Assembly (NCBI RefSeq): GCF_007565055.1
Contig: NC_044556.1
Span: 134,701,808 to 134,765,807 of the forward strand
Direction of reading: 5' to 3'
DNA: 64,000 bases
Origin: Rhinopithecus roxellana
Lineage: Eukaryota; Chordata; Mammalia; Primates; Cercopithecidae
The notes below the pieces were generated by a model. It worked only from the letters and a program-made list of their open reading frames with translations, ran no database searches and had not been told where the DNA came from. This document shows positions 59,344-64,000 of this stretch, piece after piece. Position numbers and translations under genes: made by a program. Positions within the stretch are counted from its first letter, which is position 1. The number at the start of each line of letters is the position of its first letter.

Positions 59344-60712
59344 CTAGCCAGAAAATAAATACAGCAAACATCAAAACATCTAGCCATTAAAAAGATCTAT
59401 CTACCAATTGTTACTGATTTTTTTACAATAACAGAATTAATTTTATGCATCGAGAACCATAAAAACCAACATAACTTTTGGACCCACTAATTATCATAGA
59501 ATTGTATCCAAAGGAAATAATTCAAAAGAAGCAAAAAGCCCTATGCCCAAATAATTTTACTAAACTATTTGTAAACAACTGCATACCATTATAAGTAAGT
59601 TATAATGACCTACTTGATAGGACACACAGAGTAATAATACATTAAAAAAGTAGAATACAGAATTCTATGATTATGACTATAAAAATTTCATATGCTTATG
59701 GAAAAGCCTAGAAATGAAAAAATTCAATGACTTGGATGACAGTGACAGAACTATGAATGAATTTTATTGTTGAAAATTTCCACTACTGTCATGATTACAT
59801 TGTTTTACCAAACTAAAAATGGACATTTATTTTTTATATAATGCACACAAAGAATAGTTATGACTATAGTGCTTCTTCCTCCATAAGCTAAACAGTATTG
59901 CTATTTTGCACTGGTTAAATAATAGTAGTAGAACTATTAATAGTAGTAGTACTAGCAATATGCTGTTTTACTGGAGATGATAATCACAACCACCTCCAAC
60001 TCACATGCCAATCTCCCAGAAGAAACTGTCTGTCCTGTCTCAGGGTGCTCACTCTCATAGGTCCTGCTAAGTACAGAATGCATGACTCATTCTTTTGGTA
60101 ATAATTGATTAGACAAAACATGGCTACCTGACCCTGAGTCTCTCTGGGGGACCTAGAACTGGCACACAGAAAGACTGTTTCAGTTGGCAGGGGGAAATAA
60201 CCCAGTTAAATGACACAGACTTAGGGCTAAGGCTGCAAACTAGAATGGCCATTTTGGAACTGATGAATAAAGAGAGAGCAAGCTGGTGAGAAGCTGGAAA
60301 ATGAAGCAGAATTGCAAAGAGGAGTAGGGAAGAAGAGTTCAGAAGAACCCAGAGGTAGAGATATAAAGAGACAAGTGAAAAACATTCACTATCATGGATC
60401 CTGGTGATTTTTTGTTCCCACTTCTACCTCCTGGTGAATCCTGGTTGTATTTGTACTGTTGAATTCATTGAAAATAATCCATTTCCATGTAGTGAAAAAA
60501 CCTCCCTTCTTAAAACAACTTAATTATCTCCTGCAGTCACATGATTTCTAAGATAATTCGTACTTCTAACCCTTGAACAAAAAACAGCTAATTCCTAATT
60601 TATTCATTTATATACAATTAAAACAAATAAAAACAAAATGCTTTGTCAGAAACAAAAAACTTAGGAGAAAGAAGTCAACACAAGAAAGTTTCTCATTAAA
60701 AATTAAATTTTT

Positions 60713-61010
60713 GGCTGGGCACGGTGGCTCATGGCTGTAATCCCAGCACTTTTGGAGGCCAAGACAGACAGACCACTTGAGGCCAGGAGTTTGAGAACAA
60801 CCTGGCCAACGTGGCAAAATCCCTTCTCTACTAAAAATACAAAAATTAGCTGGGTGTGGTGGTGCACGCCTGTAATCCCAGCTACTCAGAAGGCTGAGGC
60901 ACAAGACCTACTTGAACCTAGAGGTGGAGGTTGTAGCGAGCCAAGATCATGCCATTGCACTCTAGCCTGGGTGACAAAGCAAGACTCTGTCTTAAAAAAA
61001 AAAAAAAATT
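60713..61010 (+). repeat. Alu SINE, antisense to EDEM3
   Basis: GGCTGGGCACGGTGGCTCAT start, dimeric, A-tail at about 60995-61009. AluS-like with private changes. Confidence 0.9.
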
Positions 61011-61102
61011 TCTGAGAGTAAGGATCATCATCTCTTATTTATTTATCCACAGAACCCAGTATAGCATTTTCCAACTAATAGCTACCAAAAAAAAAAATCT
61101 GA

Positions 61103-61432
61103 CGGGCCGGGCTCGTCTGTAATCCCAGCACTGTGGGAGGCCGAGGCAGGCAGGTAACCCAAGGTCAGGCTGAAAATTCAAGACCAGTCTGGCCAACATG
61201 GAGAAACCCCGTCTCTACTAAAAAGAAAAAAAAAAAAAAAATACAAAAATTAGCTAGGCGTGGTGGGGCAGGCGCCTATAATCCCAGCTACTCGGGAGAC
61301 TGAGGCAGGAAGAACTGCCTGAATCTGGGAGAAGGAGGTTGCAGTGAGCAGAGATCACACCCACTGCACTCCAGCCTGGACGACAGAGCAAGACTCCATC
61401 TCAAAACAAACAAAACAAAACAAAACAAAAAT
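61103..61432 (+). repeat. Alu SINE, antisense to EDEM3
   Basis: ACGGGCCGGGCTCGTCTGTA start with a head deletion, an expanded mid A-run at 61225-61240 and a (CAAAA)n tail. It lies in tandem with the preceding Alu. Confidence 0.9.
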
Positions 61433-61684
61433 TGACAATTCTTGCATACTATAGAAGATCGTGAGAATTAGACTTCACTGAAAAATATAAAAAACCAAAA
61501 ATACTACACGAAGAAATATTTTTAAATATTAATGTATAAGTTCTACACTTTATACTTTACATTTTCATTTTGAAGTCTTGGTAAGAAATGTTCAAAATGA
61601 TAGTGATGGTTAATATACTAAATTCTACAATAAAACTAATCTAAGTGTGGGAAATATCCAAGGATAAAGAGGATGATTTAAGTC

Positions 61685-61912
61685 AGGAGTCGGCAAATCT
61701 CTTCTGTAACTGGCTAGATGATGAATAAATATTTCAAGCTTTGCAGTTCTCTCCTGTAAGTACTTAACTCCATCACTGCAGTTCAAAGCAGTCATAAATA
61801 ATACACAAACAAACTGGCATGACTGTGTCCCAATAAAATCTTTATTTACAAAAATGGGCCATGAGCTGGATTTGGCCTATAGTCTTGTAGTTTGCCAACT
61901 GCTGATTTAAGT
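61685..61912. mobile_element. MER5A (hAT-Charlie MITE)
   Basis: CAGGAGTCGGCAAATCTCTT at one end, AATAAAATCTTTATTTACAA inside and TAGTTTGCCAACTGCTG at the other match the MER5A consensus closely. Confidence 0.85.
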
Positions 61913-62029
61913 CATTAAACAGGACTTCTCCTAATGTTTATTAATAAAATTCATACATCCATTACATCAACATAATAAGTGTTAATATTCTGTTTTACCT
62001 GAACTTTTTTTTTTTTAACCTGAACTATT

Positions 62030-62068
62030 GGGCGTGGTGTGTGTGTTGGGGGGGCAGGGGTGGGGACG
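62030..62068 (+). repeat. G-rich patch, possible G-quadruplex
   Basis: GGG, then a GT run, then GGGGGGG, GGGG and GGGG separated by two to three bases. On the template strand relative to EDEM3 transcripts, the RNA would be C-rich. Confidence 0.6.
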
Positions 62069-62389
62069 GAAATCCAAAATGGATTTCCCTGTGAGAGAAG
62101 TTGTACAAAAGAACTCACAACCAGCATATGACCCCAGGTCTTTCAGTTCTTTCTGAATGTAAACTCCTGTTTACTTTAAAACAGAAAAATTTATATTTCC
62201 CCTGATAGTCATAGCCTGTTTATCATGATACAGTGATTGTCTATGAAAGATAAAAAAGCAAAATCCACTAGTTGATACATATGGGTAAGCTGATTTAAAG
62301 GTGGTAATTTGTCATTTCAGCGGAAAAAGATCCAAGGGGATAAAGATCTGCTACAAATACTGTAAATACTGCCATAGTAGTGATTATCC

Positions 62390-62625
62390 TATGTCTGCTA
62401 TTATGCCAAGAAATTTTATATATATTATCTTTAAACCTTACAATCACCTAAAATATATTTATTATCACTTCCACTGAAGCTCAAAAAATATTCTACTATT
62501 ATATCAAAAAATATTCTACTATGTAATCTACAGATTAAAAAACTGAAGCTGGGCCAAGGTTACACTGCAATTTTGTGGTAGAGCCAGGAACTGTACTCTC
62601 ATGTGTCTGCCTCCAAAGCCTGCAT
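62390..62625 (+). repeat. MIR SINE with an 18-19 bp tandem duplication
   Basis: AAACTGAAGCTGGGCCAAGG and GTAGAGCCAGGAACTGTACT fit MIR. Inside it TCAAAAAATATTCTACTAT occurs at 62481 and 62504. Confidence 0.6.
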
Positions 62626-63008
62626 CTTTGTGGAGTAATGGAAATTTTCAATGGCTCCCCACTGGAGGTGGCACAGTGTAATTCTTGCCCTTCAGGGGTT
62701 ATGGATCTTATGGACACATTTTCTTATCCATGGTACCGAATGTTTTTACCACTCAGTCCTACCACACCCTCACACCTAACCCCAAGTATTTTCACTGACA
62801 TTAATATACAGAAACTCAAATCTAGACTTTTGAAAAAGATGTTAGATATCTAGAAATTAAGAGTCATTGGATTACCTATCCTTCATGTTGTCTAGGTGAG
62901 GTAAAAAAAATATGACAAACTCTTTGATAAAATTTTAGAAAATAAAAGGAAAAAATCCTAAAAATTATCTCTTCTTCAGTCAACACAATGACATGGAGAA
63001 TTACTTAC

Positions 63009-63174
63009 CAATAACAATGCCACCAATGGCTCCTGCATTCTGGATGTTGCGTGCCTTTTCTGCAAACATGCACTGTCCTCTTTGTATCAATGCGATTTTT
63101 CCCATCACTGCCTCTGGGTTAGTAAGCTCTGAACAACCATTGTATGGTTTACTGCTTGCAACAAATCCTCTTGT
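63009..63174 (-). CDS. EDEM3: EDEM3 internal exon: first half of the PA domain
   Basis: This 166-nt exon has the acceptor TTTATTTCTGACAG|ACAAG (AG at 63176-63175) and the donor TATTG|GTAAGTAA (GT at 63008-63007). It begins in phase 0 and encodes TRGFVASSKPYNGCSELTNP, EAVMGKIALIQRGQCMFAEK and ARNIQNAGAIGGIVI. The order YNGC-(4)-NP-GKIALIQRG-C-F-EKA-NAQNAGA-like-GGIVI is diagnostic of a PA domain; the two cysteines (in NGC and GQC) may pair. In EDEM3 this domain follows the GH47 mannosidase region, which is off the window. The intron after it splits the PA domain between Ile and Asp. Confidence 0.95.
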
Positions 63175-64000
63175 CTGTCAGAAATAAAAGCAACTTAAAT
63201 ACTTGAATCTTCTCAAATGGCAATCAAGTCATCAAACCTCAATATCTAGAGCTTTGAGAGAACTAGACTCATTTCTTTTCTAATGATAACATATCTAATA
63301 TATATTCAGCATAAAATTTGTTTTAAACATTTTGCATATCACAGTACTCAACCAATATTTTGAGTGTGCTTTGCAGTTTATAGAACATTTTTACATAAAC
63401 TACAAAATCTGTTATTTACAATGTCCCTGAGCAAAACAACACAAATAACATTTCCATTTCACACAGGGGGAAATTGAGACTCAGGTTCCATAATTTGCTC
63501 ACAATGTTAACACGATGTTATTAAGTGGTAAAGTTGGGACCTGTAGGCAGATTTACTACATTTACAATAGCTGGGAACCAATTTGAAATGATCATTGGTA
63601 ACAAGAAAAGTTTTTGAAAGAGAGGAAAAAAATGGACTTAGGCTATATGAATCTGCAAGCAGTTCTTTTCCCCAGAAAAATTAAATCCACCAAGGAACTG
63701 ATTTTTCTAAAGATGTTACTATAAAGATGTTTTAATATCCTTCATTCTCCTAAAATGTAAATTCCATAAGGGCATAGATCTTCAATGGTTTTGTAAACTG
63801 ATACAGCAAGCAGTAAACAGAATATAGTAGGCACTTAACAGATGAATGAATCAATCAATCTACATAGCTTCTACATAGTTTAAAATACACGTGAGAAAAA
63901 GTCTAAATTAGCAGTAATAGAGTGAAAAGAGCATTGGCTTTAGATTGTCGCGATACTTCGGCTCTGGTCCCAGCTCTGCAATCAATTAGTTAGACAAACT
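63175..64000 (-). other. EDEM3: EDEM3 intron upstream of the PA exon (partial)
   Basis: Non-coding; MIR-like sequence at 63380-63560 (CACAGGGGGAAATTGAGACT) and at 63880-64000 (AAAGAGCATTGGCTTTAGAT). No further exon is recognised before the window ends. Confidence 0.7.

Larger units (their letters stand above)
59344..63008 (-). other. EDEM3: EDEM3 intron inside the PA domain (about 3.7 kb)
   Basis: Runs from a GTAAGTAA donor (63008 downward) to the AG at 59344. It holds two tandem antisense Alus, a MER5A, a MIR and a G-rich patch at 62030-62068; 59400-60700 shows nothing I recognise. Confidence 0.85.
46525..64000 (-). other. EDEM3: EDEM3 gene, 3' part (runs off the right edge)
   Basis: Three coding exons and the 3'UTR of EDEM3 are present on the minus strand. 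They were joined by consensus splice sites and matching phases: 63174-63009 (starts in phase 0, ends after one base of a codon), 59343-59158 (phase 1 to phase 1) and 50494-50085 (phase 1 to stop). Together they encode 253 residues, the C-terminal quarter of a protein of about 930 residues. The product is an ER-lumenal GH47-family mannosidase-like protein that promotes mannose trimming of misfolded glycoproteins in ERAD. The GH47 domain lies upstream, outside this window. Identity rests on the PA domain plus acidic tail plus KDEL arrangement and recognisable sequence. Confidence 0.93.

Noticed and set aside
1..64000. tRNA, 5S, U6, 7SK, Y RNA genes or pseudogenes
   Set aside because: I looked for their familiar start sequences and saw none outside Alu-related 7SL sequence; a covariance search would be needed to exclude diverged copies.

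Overview
The window is nuclear DNA of a primate, most probably an Old World monkey (macaque, baboon or vervet type). Dozens of Alu, L1, L2 and MIR repeats make it primate. Two young Alu copies (35914-36204, minus; 56636-56968, plus) carry CTGAGATCCGGCC and GCTCAAGCCTGTAATCC, which I recognise as marks of cercopithecoid AluY (AluYRa-like) subfamilies rather than human AluY.

Layout. About 1-46,524 is intergenic. It is repeat-rich, with L2/MIR/Alu across 1-14.4 kb, an L1 and AT-rich stretch at 15-17.3 kb, an isolated CpG-rich segment at 21.3-21.8 kb, a scrambled ERVL-type retroviral cluster at 24.3-27.2 kb, and an L1 complex at 30.3-39.2 kb that contains an ERV1-type solo LTR and many Alus. I find no complete protein-coding gene there. 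From about 46,525 to the right edge lies the 3' end of EDEM3 on the minus strand: a 3.5 kb 3'UTR, the last coding exon (50085-50494, ending in KDEL), a long intron, and two exons that together encode the protease-associated (PA) domain (59158-59343 and 63009-63174). The gene continues past position 64000. In human this gene lies on 1q25 between C1orf21 and NIBAN1, which fits an empty left flank.

Biology. EDEM3 is an ER-lumenal GH47-family protein that promotes mannose trimming of misfolded glycoproteins for ER-associated degradation. This window encodes only its last 253 residues (second part of the protein: PA domain, acidic tail, KDEL); the mannosidase domain lies outside.

Most notable observations: (1) a candidate 15-nt (or 12-nt) in-frame microexon with tandem acceptors in the last EDEM3 intron; (2) a 136-bp copy of a chimeric L1 junction pasted without gaps into an Alu 4 kb away; (3) a second local copy, about 125 bp of an L2 element duplicated 2.4 kb away; (4) (TG)n/(CG)n(CA)n tracts that arose at the same site in two inverted ERVL LTRs. 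I see no evidence of a novel multi-gene system; the interest is in genome structure and splicing.
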